A stretch of 64,000 bases of DNA, taken from positions 186,001-250,000 of the forward strand of contig NZ_QUGI01000003.1 of the NCBI RefSeq assembly GCF_003478995.1. The letters run 5' to 3'. Both the position numbers and the translations under genes were made by a program. This stretch comes from Pseudoflavonifractor sp. AF19-9AC. GTDB taxonomy: Bacteria > Bacillota > Clostridia > Oscillospirales > Oscillospiraceae. The notes below the pieces were generated by a model. It made no database searches. It was not told where the DNA came from and saw only the letters and a list, made by a program, of their open reading frames with translations. This document shows positions 43,568-53,766 of this stretch, piece by piece. Position 1 is the first letter of the stretch. Every line of letters starts with the position of its first letter.

Positions 43568-43860
43568 TTCCTTTCCCTTTTCAGGCTCTCTCTTCTCTGT
43601 ACTTCTCTATCCCCATTTTCCCACGCAGCATTGTACTCCCGGTGACAAATATGCAATATTTCAACACTTTCTGCACAAATTTTATTTCTTTCTTTTCCCC
43701 CTCTTTTTCTCTTTTCCAGGAAGAAACTCCCTTTTTCAAAAAAATTTTACAAAACCGGTTTCCAGGGCTTTTCCTCCCCCCTATTTCATTATATAATTTA
43801 CTTAACACATTAAGATTTTGTTAAGACGTTTGGTGTGAGTGCCAAAGGGAGGAAGCTGTT
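43568..43860. other. Pyrimidine-rich intergenic region before the Na/Pi transporter gene
   Basis: About 290 bases without a gene; the plus strand is strongly C/T-rich. Towards the end it has TATAAT (43792-43797) without a clear -35 box, and an 11-bp-spaced direct repeat TTAAGA-n5-TTAAGA (43810-43826), partly inside an inverted repeat CTTAACA / TGTTAAG. The direct repeat resembles a PhoP/PhoB-type site and fits the downstream phosphate transporter, but this is only suggestive. Confidence 0.45.
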
Positions 43861-45639
43861 TTGAACATTCAGGACGTCATCACCCTGTTGGGTGCGCTGG
43901 CTACCTTCTTATTCGGAATGTCCACCATGACCTCCGGTCTGGAAAAGCTGACCAGCGGAAAGCTGGCCTCCATGCTGGAGCGATTGACGGACAACATTTT
44001 AAAAGGAGTTCTGTTGGGTGCGGTGGTAGCAGGCATGGTTCACTCCTCTGCTGCCACCACTGTCATGTGTATCGGCTTCGTCAACGCCGGTATTTTAAAG
44101 CTGCGCCAGGCCGTGGGTGTGATCATGGGCGCCAACATCGGCACCACCATCACTGCCCAGATTCTGCGGCTGGGCGGATTGTCCGACGAAAATCTCCTGC
44201 TCTCCCTGCTCAAGCCGGAGATGCTGGGTCCCATCCTGGCCTTTTTGGGCATTCTCTTCTTCTCCTTCTTCAATAAGGGCACGAAAAAAACGGTGGGCCA
44301 GATTCTCATCGGCCTCGGTCTTTTGTTTATCGGCATCAAGTCCATGGAAAATGCCCTGGCTCCCCTTACCGAGCTGGAGGCCTTCCAGCAGCTGTTCCTG
44401 CGCTTCTCCAACCCCGTTCTGGGGATCGCCGTGGGAGCTGCTATCACGGCCCTCATTCAGAGTTCCACCGCCTCAGTGGCCATTCTCCAGGCCCTTTCCG
44501 CCTCCGGTGTAGTCACCTTTGCCACTGCCATGCCCATCATCATGGGCCAGAACATCGGCACCTGCGTCACCGCCATTCTCTCCAGCATCGGCGCCACCAA
44601 AAACGCCAAGCGCACCGCCGCCGTCCACCTTTACTTCAATGTCATCGGTACCCTGGTCTTTCTGGTAGTTCTGTACGGCGTCAATTCCATCTATCCTCTC
44701 CCCTTCTGGGACGCCACTATGGACTACGGCTCCATTGCCAATCTCCACTCCCTATTCAACATCGTCTGCACCCTGCTCCTCCTCCCCTTCAACCGCCAGC
44801 TGGTGCGTCTGGTGGAGCTGACCATTCCCGACTCTGGCTCGGATTCCGTCACCACCGTTCTGGACCCCCGCTTTCTGTCCACTCCCTCGGTGGCGTTGGA
44901 GCGCGCCCGGACTATGGCAATCAAAATGGGGGAGCTGGCCCGGGACAATTACCGACTGGCTGTGGGGCTGCTGTCCCACTATGACGAGCGGCAGCTGGAA
45001 AAGCTCAACGAGCAGGAGAATATGATCGATCACATGGAGGGAGCGCTGGATCAATACCTGGTGCAGCTCTCCCGCCACTCTCTGGATGAAAAAGACAGCG
45101 ATCTGGTCTCTGACCTGCTCCACGCCCTGTCAGACTTCGAGCGCATCGGCGATTATGCCGTCAATCTCTCGGAATCGGCTACCATTGTACAGGAAAAGGG
45201 CCTTACATTCTCACCTGTGGCAGAGAAGGAGCTGGAGACCGTGTGCTCTGCCATCGGCGAAGCCCTGGACCTGACCATGACTGCCTACCGCTTCCACGAC
45301 GTCCACGCTGCGTTCCAAGTGGAGCCCCTGGAGGAAGTGGTGGATCTGCTCACCGCCTCTCTGCGGGACCGCCATGTGGAGCGCTTGAAAACGGGGGCCT
45401 GCACCGTGGAGGTGGGCACCCAGTTCCTGGAACTTCTGATTAACCTGGAACGGATCTCCGACCACTGCTCCAACGCCGCGGTCCGCATTCTCCACCAATA
45501 TGCCCAGCGGGATACCTTGGTGCGGGAGGACATCCACTCCTACCTCCACAGTCTGCATCAGGGCAATTCCTCCGAGTTCAACACCCTGTTTCAGCTGGAC
45601 CGGGAGAAGTACGCGCTGCCCGCCTCCAATTCTCTGTGA
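43861..45639 (+). CDS. Na+/phosphate cotransporter family protein with PhoU-like domain
   Basis: A 592-residue membrane protein. Two Na_Pi_cotrans repeats are visible by the paired motifs VHSSAATTVMCIGFV and QSSTASVAILQAL, each preceded by a hydrophobic helix pair, within the first ~310 residues. The C-terminal ~230 residues form a PhoU-like helical domain (for example LSDFERIGDYAVNLSES and LERISDHCSNAAVRI). It imports phosphate with sodium, or exports it; direction is not deducible. The start is TTG at 43861, preceded by GGGAGG, with no better ATG in frame nearby. It stands alone and ends at a strong terminator. Confidence 0.92.
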   Translation: MNIQDVITLLGALATFLFGMSTMTSGLEKLTSGKLASMLERLTDNILKGVLLGAVVAGMVHSSAATTVMCIGFVNAGILKLRQAVGVIMGANIGTTITAQILRLGGLSDENLLLSLLKPEMLGPILAFLGILFFSFFNKGTKKTVGQILIGLGLLFIGIKSMENALAPLTELEAFQQLFLRFSNPVLGIAVGAAITALIQSSTASVAILQALSASGVVTFATAMPIIMGQNIGTCVTAILSSIGATKNAKRTAAVHLYFNVIGTLVFLVVLYGVNSIYPLPFWDATMDYGSIANLHSLFNIVCTLLLLPFNRQLVRLVELTIPDSGSDSVTTVLDPRFLSTPSVALERARTMAIKMGELARDNYRLAVGLLSHYDERQLEKLNEQENMIDHMEGALDQYLVQLSRHSLDEKDSDLVSDLLHALSDFERIGDYAVNLSESATIVQEKGLTFSPVAEKELETVCSAIGEALDLTMTAYRFHDVHAAFQVEPLEEVVDLLTASLRDRHVERLKTGACTVEVGTQFLELLINLERISDHCSNAAVRILHQYAQRDTLVREDIHSYLHSLHQGNSSEFNTLFQLDREKYALPASNSL

Positions 45640-45661
45640 GCCTCCGCCCAAATTTTCTAAT

Positions 45662-45692
45662 AAAAAAACAGCCGCATGTGCGGCTGTTTTTT
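45662..45692. terminator. Bidirectional rho-independent terminator
   Basis: AAAACAGCCGCA / TGCGGCTGTTTT with T residues on both strands, between the convergent Na/Pi and uridine phosphorylase genes. Confidence 0.92.
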
Positions 45693-45694
45693 TA

Positions 45695-46468
45695 TTACCC
45701 TTTTCGGTCCTCTGCAATCAACAGCTTCAGCGCCTCCACGCCCACCTGGATGGCTGCGCTGGTGTCATGGGACTCCTTCTGGTCTAAACCGGCGGCTTCC
45801 CGCTCCTGATTCCAGATCACATGGAACACCGATCCGCACCGCACACCTCTGGAGGCGGCCACTGCAAACAGCGCCGCCGACTCCATCTCAGAGGCCAGCA
45901 CGCCCAGCCGCTTCCAGGCCTCCCACTTCTGCTCCAGCTCATAGGAGACGGGCATCCGCCCTGGAGAATGCTGGCCGTAGAAGGAATCCTTACACTGTAC
46001 AACGCCCGCATGCCACCGTTTCCCCAGATTTTCCGCCGCCCGTGTCAGAGCACAGGCCACCTGAAAATCCGGGACAGCCGGCCACTCCAGAGGAGCATAC
46101 TCCCGGCTGGTTCCTTCCATACGCACCGCTCCCGTGGCCACCACCACATCGTCGCTGCACACCTTTAACGCAATGCCCCCGCAGGTCCCAACCCGCACAA
46201 AGGTGTGGGCGCCCAGGTTGGCCAGTTCCTCCATGGCGATGGCCGCCGAAGGTCCCCCGATGCCCGTGGACACCACGCTCACTGGCTCATCCAGCAGGGT
46301 ACCGTTCCAGATCTCATACTCCCGGTTGGTCCGCACATAAACCGGATTGTTGAAGTACTGGGCAATCGCTTTACAGCGGCCGGGATCTCCGGGAAGAATA
46401 CAGTACTTTCCTACCTCTCCCTGGGCACACTGAATGTGAAACTGTACGCTGCGCTCCTGTTCATTCAT
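45695..46468 (-). CDS. udp: Uridine phosphorylase
   Basis: A 257-residue nucleoside phosphorylase of the PNP/UDP family, type I. The phosphate site [13 protein letters not shown], the mid motif [13 protein letters not shown] with VRVGTCGGI, and the late [15 protein letters not shown] are typical of Udp. It cleaves uridine to uracil and ribose 1-phosphate. It is a single-gene unit with its own promoter at 46544-46573. The ribosome site is weak (AAAGGA about 13 bases from the ATG), so the start is moderately certain. Confidence 0.9.
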   Translation of the reverse strand: MNEQERSVQFHIQCAQGEVGKYCILPGDPGRCKAIAQYFNNPVYVRTNREYEIWNGTLLDEPVSVVSTGIGGPSAAIAMEELANLGAHTFVRVGTCGGIALKVCSDDVVVATGAVRMEGTSREYAPLEWPAVPDFQVACALTRAAENLGKRWHAGVVQCKDSFYGQHSPGRMPVSYELEQKWEAWKRLGVLASEMESAALFAVAASRGVRCGSVFHVIWNQEREAAGLDQKESHDTSAAIQVGVEALKLLIAEDRKG

Positions 46469-46543
46469 CTCTGCCGCCGTCCTTTCTTTCTCTGGGGCCC
46501 ATACTATGGGGCCGTTTTTCCTCTATGAGGAGATATTGTGTTT

Positions 46544-46573
46544 ATTTTATCACAACAACCGTGTCTCCCGCAA
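46544..46573 (-). promoter_or_regulatory. Promoter of udp
   Basis: On the minus strand TTGCGG and TAAAAT are separated by 18 bases. Confidence 0.5.
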
Positions 46574-46632
46574 CAGCGCTCTCCGTTCCGCCACCCCTCC
46601 TGCTCCGTTCCCCCTTATTTTCCCCGCTTCTA

Positions 46633-46662
46633 TTGACGCACTTCCCCTTTTCCCTGTATAGT
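46633..46662 (+). promoter_or_regulatory. Promoter of ksgA
   Basis: TTGACG and TATAGT are separated by 18 bases, about 35 bases before the ksgA start. Confidence 0.6.
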
Positions 46663-46696
46663 GTATGGGATATCACTGACAAACGGGGGACCGACC

Positions 46697-47578
46697 ATGG
46701 ATCTGTGCAACATCAATGACATCAAAGCGCTGCTGGCCCGACACGGCTTTCATTTTTCCAAGTCGATGGGGCAAAATTTTCTGATTCAGTCCTGGGTGCC
46801 CCGGGAAATTGCCCACGCATCCGGGGCTGGGCCCGGCGTTGGGGTACTGGAGATCGGCCCGGGCATCGGTCCTCTCACCCGGGAGCTGTCTCTGCTGGCG
46901 GACAAAGTCGTATCCATCGAGCTGGACCGTTCCCTGCTGCCCATTCTGGCCGAGACTCTGGCCGACCGGGACAACGTAGAAATTGTACCCGGAGACGTGA
47001 TGAAGCTGGATCTCCCCGCTCTGGTGGCGGAGAAGCTGCCCGGTCTTCGCCCTATGGTGTGCGCCAACCTACCTTACAACATCACCACCCCGGTGATCAC
47101 TGCCTTTCTGGAGGCAGGGTGTTTCTCCGCCGTCACCGTAATGATTCAGCGGGAGGTGGCCCGGAGAATCTGCGCCCAGCCGGGCTCGGCAGATTACGGT
47201 GCCTTCTCCGTTCTGTGTCAATATTATGCCAAGACAGAGCTTCTCTTTGACGTGGAACCGGAGTGCTTCATCCCCGCGCCCAAGGTGACCTCCTCTGTGG
47301 TACGCCTCACTCTCCGTCCCGCTCCGGCGGAGGTAGACGATCCCCAGCACTTCTTCCGGGTGGTGCGGGCCGCCTTTGCCCTGCGCCGAAAGACCCTGGT
47401 GAACAGCCTCAGCTCCGCTCTGGGTAGCTCTCTTGGCAAGGAGGAGCTGGCCGGAGCCATTGCCGCCTGCGGTCTTCCGGAGGGCGTCCGTGGAGAGCGG
47501 TTGTCCCTGTCCGACTTCGCCGCCCTGTCCCGGGAGCTGCGCCGAGCAGAAGGTTTACACTCCACTCCCGTGGAATAA
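46697..47578 (+). CDS. ksgA: 16S rRNA (adenine1518-N6/adenine1519-N6)-dimethyltransferase
   Basis: A 293-residue SAM-dependent rRNA dimethyltransferase. The RNA-binding start FHFSKSMGQNFL, SAM-binding motif VLEIGPGIGPLT, acidic DVMKLDL and catalytic NLPYNITTPV are all present, as is the late FRVVRAAFALRRKTLVNSL of the small C-terminal domain. It acts on the 3' end of 16S rRNA during 30S assembly. The start at 46697 follows GGGGGA; an upstream ATG in frame has no ribosome site. It is a single-gene unit. Confidence 0.95.
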   Translation: MDLCNINDIKALLARHGFHFSKSMGQNFLIQSWVPREIAHASGAGPGVGVLEIGPGIGPLTRELSLLADKVVSIELDRSLLPILAETLADRDNVEIVPGDVMKLDLPALVAEKLPGLRPMVCANLPYNITTPVITAFLEAGCFSAVTVMIQREVARRICAQPGSADYGAFSVLCQYYAKTELLFDVEPECFIPAPKVTSSVVRLTLRPAPAEVDDPQHFFRVVRAAFALRRKTLVNSLSSALGSSLGKEELAGAIAACGLPEGVRGERLSLSDFAALSRELRRAEGLHSTPVE

Positions 47579-47640
47579 CACTTCAGTTTAATAGCAAAAA
47601 AGCAATACATTCCATAACAAAATTCCAGTGATTCCAGCAA

Positions 47641-47669
47641 TTGACTTTATTTCTGCCTCCGTGTATTAT
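47641..47669 (+). promoter_or_regulatory. Promoter of pckA
   Basis: TTGACT and TATTAT are separated by 17 bases, 88 bases before the pckA start. Confidence 0.75.
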
Positions 47670-47757
47670 AGTTACGTCATGTTTTTGGACTTCCCGTTGC
47701 TGTGCAGGCTGCCGCCTGTGGCTGGAAGATTATCTTTTAGAAAAGAGGTCATGCAAA

Positions 47758-49365
<1,608 letters not shown>

Positions 49366-49385
49366 TCGGTCCTGTATAAAACGAA

Positions 49386-49417
49386 ATCAGGGCGCCGCAG
49401 CGCGGCGCCCTGATTTT
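49386..49417 (+). terminator. Rho-independent terminator of pckA
   Basis: AATCAGGGCGCCGC / GCGGCGCCCTGATT with a three-base loop and TTTTT. Confidence 0.92.
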
Positions 49418-49439
49418 TGCGTGAGAGGGGACAGACCAC

Positions 49440-50114
49440 ATGAGAAAATATCAGACCTCGGAGTCCCTGCCTGTGGGCCTGCTGCTGGCCCTGGCCGGAG
49501 GCATTCTGGATTCCTACAGCTACCTAAACCGCGGGCAGGTCTTCGCCACTGCGGAGACGGGCAACCTGGTGCTGCTGGGCATCAACCTATCCCAGGGGAA
49601 CTGGCAGCAGGTACTCCACTATCTGCTGCCCATTCTGGCCTTCGCCGCCGGTGTCCTGGCCACCGAGCTGCTCCGCCGGCAGTTGGGGCCCAACGCGGGG
49701 CACTTCCATTGGCGGCAGCCAATTCTGCTCACGGAGTGCGCGGTTCTGGTGCTGGTCTCCTTCCTGCCCCAGGGCGGCTTGGATCCTGTGGCCAACATGC
49801 TCATTTCCTTCACCAGCGCGGTACAGATCGAGAGCTTCCGAAAATTCCACGGCTGCGCCTGTGCCACCACCATGTGCACCGGCAACCTGCGCAGCGGCAC
49901 AGAGCATCTGTTCCGCCACCTCACCGTACCGGAGAGCCAGTCCGCTCCCAAGGCGATGCTCTATTATGGACTCATTCTCTCCTTTGTCTGCGGCGCAATT
50001 CTCTGCGGCCTCATCTCCCCCTGGCTGAAGGGCCGGGCTGTACTGCTGGCCTGCATCCCCTTGCTCACTGCCTTTGGTCTGATGTTTCGCTCCCAGCGCA
50101 TGGAAAACGCCTGA
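49440..50114 (+). CDS. DUF1275 (YoaK-type) membrane protein
   Basis: A 224-residue integral membrane protein with six predicted helices. The opening GLLLALAGGILDSYSYLNRG and the early ATAETGNLVLLGI are diagnostic of the DUF1275/YoaK family. Its function is not established; roles in small-molecule transport have been proposed for relatives. It is read from the same direction as pckA beyond the terminator, with a GAGAGGGG ribosome site, and ends at its own terminator. Confidence 0.88.
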   Translation: MRKYQTSESLPVGLLLALAGGILDSYSYLNRGQVFATAETGNLVLLGINLSQGNWQQVLHYLLPILAFAAGVLATELLRRQLGPNAGHFHWRQPILLTECAVLVLVSFLPQGGLDPVANMLISFTSAVQIESFRKFHGCACATTMCTGNLRSGTEHLFRHLTVPESQSAPKAMLYYGLILSFVCGAILCGLISPWLKGRAVLLACIPLLTAFGLMFRSQRMENA

Positions 50115-50149
50115 AAAAAGCCTCCGGCCTGTTGGCCGGAGGCTTTTTT
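50114..50149. terminator. Bidirectional rho-independent terminator
   Basis: AAAAAAGCCTCCGGCC / GGCCGGAGGCTTTTTT with a four-base loop, between convergent genes. Confidence 0.93.
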
Positions 50150-50174
50150 ATTTTTTAATTCAAATATTTCAGGC

Positions 50175-51443
50175 TCAGCAGAGGCCCAGCAGATGGCGCA
50201 CCTCGCCAATCATATAGAGGGAACCGCAGGCACACACCACGTCCTCCGGCCCCGCCAGCGCCAGCGCCTGTTCCAGACCCTGGGCCGTAGTCTCACAGGG
50301 CTGGGCCTGGGCGCCCAGGCTTTTCAGATAGTCCGCCAGCTCCTGCGCGGTGAGGGCCCGGGGGCTGTCCGGGGTAATGGTGACAAAGGACTTGGCCAGG
50401 GGCAGCATCTCCCCCACCATGTCCGGATAGTCCTTGTCCCCCAGCACGCCGGTGAGAAAAATGATCTTCTTCCCGGGATACAGCTCCTCCAGAGCGGTAT
50501 GCAGGGCCGCCATGCACTGGGGATTGTGTCCGCCGTCCAGCAGCACGTCCGGGCTTCGGCGGGCAAGCTCCATACGGGCGGGCCACACCGCCTTCTGAAG
50601 GCCCAGCGTCACTGCCTGGTCGTCAATCTTCCAGCCCCGGGCCTCCATGGCCCACACCGTATCCAGGGCCACAGTGGCGTTATAGAGCTGGTGACGGCCC
50701 AGCAGAGAGATGTGGTAGGGGCCCTTTCCGCGGTAACGGAAGGTATGGCCGTCCCGGCCGGTTTCCAGCACCTCCAGGGTGTCGGGAGCGGTGATGGTCA
50801 GAGGACAGCCTGCCGCTTTGCAGGCCCCCTCCACCACTTCCTCCACCTCACGGCTCTGGTGATAGAGAACCGCAGAGCTGCCCGGCTTGATGATGCCGGA
50901 CTTCTCATGGGCAATAAGGGCACAGGTGTTGCCCAGCTCCTGGGTGTGCTCCAGGCCGATGTTGGTGATCACAGCCACCTCAGGGGCGGGAATCACGTTG
51001 GTGGAGTCCAGGCGGCCGCCCAGACCCACCTCCAGCACCACAATGTCACAGCCCGCCCGCAGGAAAAACTCCATGCCCAGCGCGGTCATCAGCTCAAACT
51101 CGGTGGGAGGATCCTCCATGCCCTCGCCGGCCTTCAGGACTAGTTCTCCCAGCTCGCCCAGCAGCTCGTCGGAGATGGGCACGCCGTCCACCTGGAACCG
51201 CTCGTGGAAGGTCCAGAGGTGGGGCGAGGTATAAAGTCCGGTCCGCAGCCCGGCCTGGGTGAGGACGGAGGACACCATGGCCGCCGTGGACCCCTTGCCG
51301 TTGGTGCCGGTGATGTGGACAAACTTCAGCCGCTCCTGGGGATTGCCCAGCCGTTCCAGCAGCGCAAAGGTGCGGCTCAATCCCGGCTTGCGCCCGGTCC
51401 ATGCCCGCTCGTGAATAAGATCAACCGCTTGCTGACCTGTCAT
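50175..51443 (-). CDS. folC: Folylpolyglutamate synthase / dihydrofolate synthase
   Basis: A 422-residue Mur-ligase-family enzyme that adds glutamate to folates so that they are retained in the cell. The P-loop FVHITGTNGKGSTAAM near residues 40-56, the downstream YTSPHLWTFHERFQ, the family lysine/histidine region VVLEVGLGGRLDSTN and the later DGGHNPQ are all clear. The start is ATG 51443. It is the last gene of a folate-related run (folT, hutD, folD, folC) downstream of a THF riboswitch and may share that control. Confidence 0.94.
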   Translation of the reverse strand: MTGQQAVDLIHERAWTGRKPGLSRTFALLERLGNPQERLKFVHITGTNGKGSTAAMVSSVLTQAGLRTGLYTSPHLWTFHERFQVDGVPISDELLGELGELVLKAGEGMEDPPTEFELMTALGMEFFLRAGCDIVVLEVGLGGRLDSTNVIPAPEVAVITNIGLEHTQELGNTCALIAHEKSGIIKPGSSAVLYHQSREVEEVVEGACKAAGCPLTITAPDTLEVLETGRDGHTFRYRGKGPYHISLLGRHQLYNATVALDTVWAMEARGWKIDDQAVTLGLQKAVWPARMELARRSPDVLLDGGHNPQCMAALHTALEELYPGKKIIFLTGVLGDKDYPDMVGEMLPLAKSFVTITPDSPRALTAQELADYLKSLGAQAQPCETTAQGLEQALALAGPEDVVCACGSLYMIGEVRHLLGLC

Positions 51444-51471
51444 ACAATTTACTCCTTCCTTCGCGCTCCTG

Positions 51472-52347
51472 TTACAGCAGCGTCTCAGTAATCCCCTGGG
51501 CCCGCAGGGCAGCCTCCACCGTGTGGGCAGAGAGCACCGTGGAGGTTACGGCGCCCACGCCTCCGGGCACGGGGGTAATGGCGTCCACAATGGGCTCCAC
51601 CGATTCAAAATCCACATCTCCGTGGAGCTTTCCGTCGGCACCCGGGCTGACACCCACGTCCACCACTACCTGGCCGGGATGTACATGGGCACGGCCGATG
51701 AGGCCGGCCTTACCTGCCGCCGAGATGATAATATCCGCTCCCTGGCACAGCTCACGCAGCCGCGCAGGGTCGGTGTAGATGTTGCAGGCGGACACGGTGG
51801 CCCCCTGATTCATCAACAAGATGGCAGTGGGCATACCCACGGTAACGCCGGTGCCCACAATGACCACGTTTTTCCCCTTCAGCTTCACCTGGTAATGGCG
51901 CAGAAGCTCCAGACAGGCGGAGGCAGTGCAGGGCGGAAAGCCCGCCATACCCTGAAAGACCAGGCCGCCCATGGAGGTCCCTGTCATGGCGTCAATGTCC
52001 TTCTCCGTGGCCAGAACGCCCAGTACCTCCGGAGTGTTCAAATGGGCAGGCAGCGGACGGAAGAGAAGGCAGCCGTGAATGCGGCTGTTTCCGTTGATCT
52101 CCTCCAACACCCCAGTCAGCTCCCGGGCGCTTACATTCTCAGGGAGCAGCGTTCTGGACACCGCCACTCCCAGGGACTGGGCCCGCTTGGTGGCGCCCCG
52201 CTCATAGCTCACATCCGCAGGCCGGGCACCTACCCGAACGATCCCCAGGGTGGGCGTCACCTCCTGCTCCCGCAGCAGGGCCACCCCCCGAGCAATCCGT
52301 CTGCAGAGATCTTCACTCACCGGCACGCCGGACAGCAGCTTCGCCAT
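51472..52347 (-). CDS. folD: FolD-type methylenetetrahydrofolate dehydrogenase lacking cyclohydrolase residues
   Basis: A 291-residue FolD homologue. The family segments are present, for example GKNVVIVGTGVTVGMPTA and ITPVPGGVGAVTSTVL. Two residues that FolD normally uses are not. The sequence SYERGATK has Ala52 where the catalytic Lys stands (Tyr+4), and LLFRPLP has Phe96 where Gln stands in the usual VQLPLP. The Asp of KDIDA (Asp119) is kept. Loss of the Lys and Gln is expected to abolish the methenyl-THF cyclohydrolase step. The dehydrogenase step may remain. The neighbouring fchA could supply the cyclohydrolase. The start at 52347 follows AAAGGAG; the frame upstream overlaps hutD. Confidence 0.9.
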   Translation of the reverse strand: MAKLLSGVPVSEDLCRRIARGVALLREQEVTPTLGIVRVGARPADVSYERGATKRAQSLGVAVSRTLLPENVSARELTGVLEEINGNSRIHGCLLFRPLPAHLNTPEVLGVLATEKDIDAMTGTSMGGLVFQGMAGFPPCTASACLELLRHYQVKLKGKNVVIVGTGVTVGMPTAILLMNQGATVSACNIYTDPARLRELCQGADIIISAAGKAGLIGRAHVHPGQVVVDVGVSPGADGKLHGDVDFESVEPIVDAITPVPGGVGAVTSTVLSAHTVEAALRAQGITETLL

Positions 52348-52379
52348 GGGCTTTCCGCTCCTTTCCCTGTCTCGCTTCT

Positions 52380-52979
52380 TCAGCGGGTATAGATTACAGC
52401 CATCATCAGCTGAGCGCCCTGTGCGCTCTCCAGCCGGATGGGCTTGTCCTCCGCCTGGCGGCACAGCAGGAACTGGCCGGCCTTTACGGTCTTTCCATCC
52501 TCGGGCAGGTTCACCTCGCCCTCGCCGCAGTAGATGGCAAGGGTGCGGTTCTGAAAGCTCTGAGGCGCGGAAACCGGAGCCGTCCAGCTGAGGGCCGCTC
52601 CCGCCGCCAGCGTCAGCGCCTGGAGGGCGCCCTCGCACTGGCCCTTGCGCAGCATCAGGTTAAAATCGGTGCACTGTCCCCAGGACTCCACGGGCACGCC
52701 CCCGTCGAAGGAGTACACCTGATAGGGGACCAGAGAGAAGCGCTCTCCCTCCCCCACCTTCATATCCAGGCCGCCCTTCAGGGTGGCGATGAGACGGTTA
52801 TAGTCGGGCAGAGGGGTGAAATCCGAGTGCTCCAGCTCCACACCGGCAGAGCTGAAGCGCCACAGGAAATCCCGGTCGGCATACACCGCTCTCTCCGGCG
52901 CGATGGCCAGCTGGGTGGTGGTACCGCCCGACCAATTTGTGGTCACATAGTCCTCTTTGGTAAGCAGGGTCCATTCCAT
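52380..52979 (-). CDS. hutD: HutD/Ves family protein
   Basis: A 199-residue cupin-like protein of the HutD family. The opening WSGGTTTQLAIAPERA and the middle LRKGQCEGALQALTLAAG match the family, whose members lie in histidine-utilisation clusters and are thought to limit or tune that pathway. Here it lies between folT and folD. This supports the idea that the run serves histidine-derived one-carbon flow. Start ATG 52979. Confidence 0.88.
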   Translation of the reverse strand: MEWTLLTKEDYVTTNWSGGTTTQLAIAPERAVYADRDFLWRFSSAGVELEHSDFTPLPDYNRLIATLKGGLDMKVGEGERFSLVPYQVYSFDGGVPVESWGQCTDFNLMLRKGQCEGALQALTLAAGAALSWTAPVSAPQSFQNRTLAIYCGEGEVNLPEDGKTVKAGQFLLCRQAEDKPIRLESAQGAQLMMAVIYTR

Positions 52980-53003
52980 AGTAAGACTTCCTTCCCTCAG
53001 CGT

Positions 53004-53552
53004 TTAGTTCACGGCCAATCCATTGCGGCGCAGCACCTTCATCAGGGGGATGGCGAGGGCGGCTACAATCAGGGCAACCACAATATCCTTGGGCAGGCGG
53101 AACACCACACTCCCGAAGACCATGGCAAAGGTATAGTAGTGGTTGATGAGGCTGTCCAGCCACAGAGCCAGGGTATTCATGCACCCGCTGACCAGCGCGC
53201 CTCCAATGCACGCGCCATAGCAAAGGCCGATTTTGTCCTCCAGATGTCCGCCCTGACGCTTCACGCGGCCCGCGACGATCCCCACCACCAGGGCCCAGCC
53301 CACGGGGGGCCAGATCCAGATAATGGTGGTGTGCATCAGACCCATGGTGAGCAGCTGGCTGAGAAATTCGCCCACCAGGGCCACCACAAAGGCTCTCTCG
53401 GTACCCAGCAGCAAAACAGCCACCACCACGGGCAGAGCCACAAAGGTCAGCTTCCAGTTTGCCAAGTGGATGACCAGCGTCATGCTCAGCAGCACATACA
53501 CAGCGGTCAGAATGGCCATCTGACACAGGACCTTGATATTCAGTTTTTTCAT
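53004..53552 (-). CDS. folT: Folate ECF transporter S component
   Basis: A 182-residue membrane protein with six predicted helices, the size and pattern of energy-coupling-factor S components (MAILTAVYVLLSMTL at the start; helix 1 Ala-rich and small). It would bind folate and work with a shared ECF module encoded elsewhere. The THF riboswitch immediately upstream is the main evidence that folate, rather than another vitamin, is the substrate. The start at 53552 follows AAAGGAG, which lies in the 3' arm of a hairpin and is thus sequestrable. Confidence 0.9.
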   Translation of the reverse strand: MKKLNIKVLCQMAILTAVYVLLSMTLVIHLANWKLTFVALPVVVAVLLLGTERAFVVALVGEFLSQLLTMGLMHTTIIWIWPPVGWALVVGIVAGRVKRQGGHLEDKIGLCYGACIGGALVSGCMNTLALWLDSLINHYYTFAMVFGSVVFRLPKDIVVALIVAALAIPLMKVLRRNGLAVN

Positions 53553-53560
53553 AAAAAATA

Positions 53561-53591
53561 CTCCTTTCATGGCGTGTTGCCATGAAAGGAG
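53561..53591 (-). promoter_or_regulatory. Expression hairpin sequestering the folT ribosome site
   Basis: A perfect 13-bp stem CTCCTTTCATGGC / GCCATGAAAGGAG with a five-base loop, followed on the minus strand by TATTTTTT and the ATG. The 3' arm contains AAAGGAG, the folT ribosome site. It can block initiation and may also terminate transcription. Confidence 0.82.
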
Positions 53592-53601
53592 CAAGCTCCC
53601 C

Positions 53602-53701
53602 ATGGCAGCGGACGCGACACAGCAACGCGGGCTTCTCGTCCCTTCGTCCACCGGCAACCTCCCATCCGATGGCACTTAACGCACTGTACCTACTCTGTCA
53701 A
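53602..53701 (-). promoter_or_regulatory. Tetrahydrofolate (THF) riboswitch
   Basis: Read on the minus strand, the sequence contains the conserved parts of the THF riboswitch in order: AGAGTAG, GCGTTAAGTG, GGATGGGAGGTTGCC, ACGAAGGGACGAGAAGCCCGC and a 3' GCGTCCGC. The layout (P1/P2 with a three-way junction, the distal pseudoknot) fits the known family, and the gene behind it is a folate transporter. Confidence 0.92.
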
Positions 53702-53715
53702 TGCTTATTCAAATG

Positions 53716-53752
53716 AAAAAGGGGGCGGCGCCGGCAGGCGACCTGCCGGCGC
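53716..53752 (-). terminator. Terminator after fchA
   Basis: An 11-bp stem GCGCCGGCAGG / CCTGCCGGCGC with a three-base loop. T residues follow after a short C-rich run on the minus strand. Confidence 0.65.
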
Positions 53753-53766
53753 TCACCCCGGAAAAA

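Noticed and set aside
53670..53700. TTGACA near 53700 as a folT promoter
   Set aside because: The box lies at the start of the THF riboswitch, and a -10 box at the right distance would cut off the aptamer, so it is probably part of the RNA.
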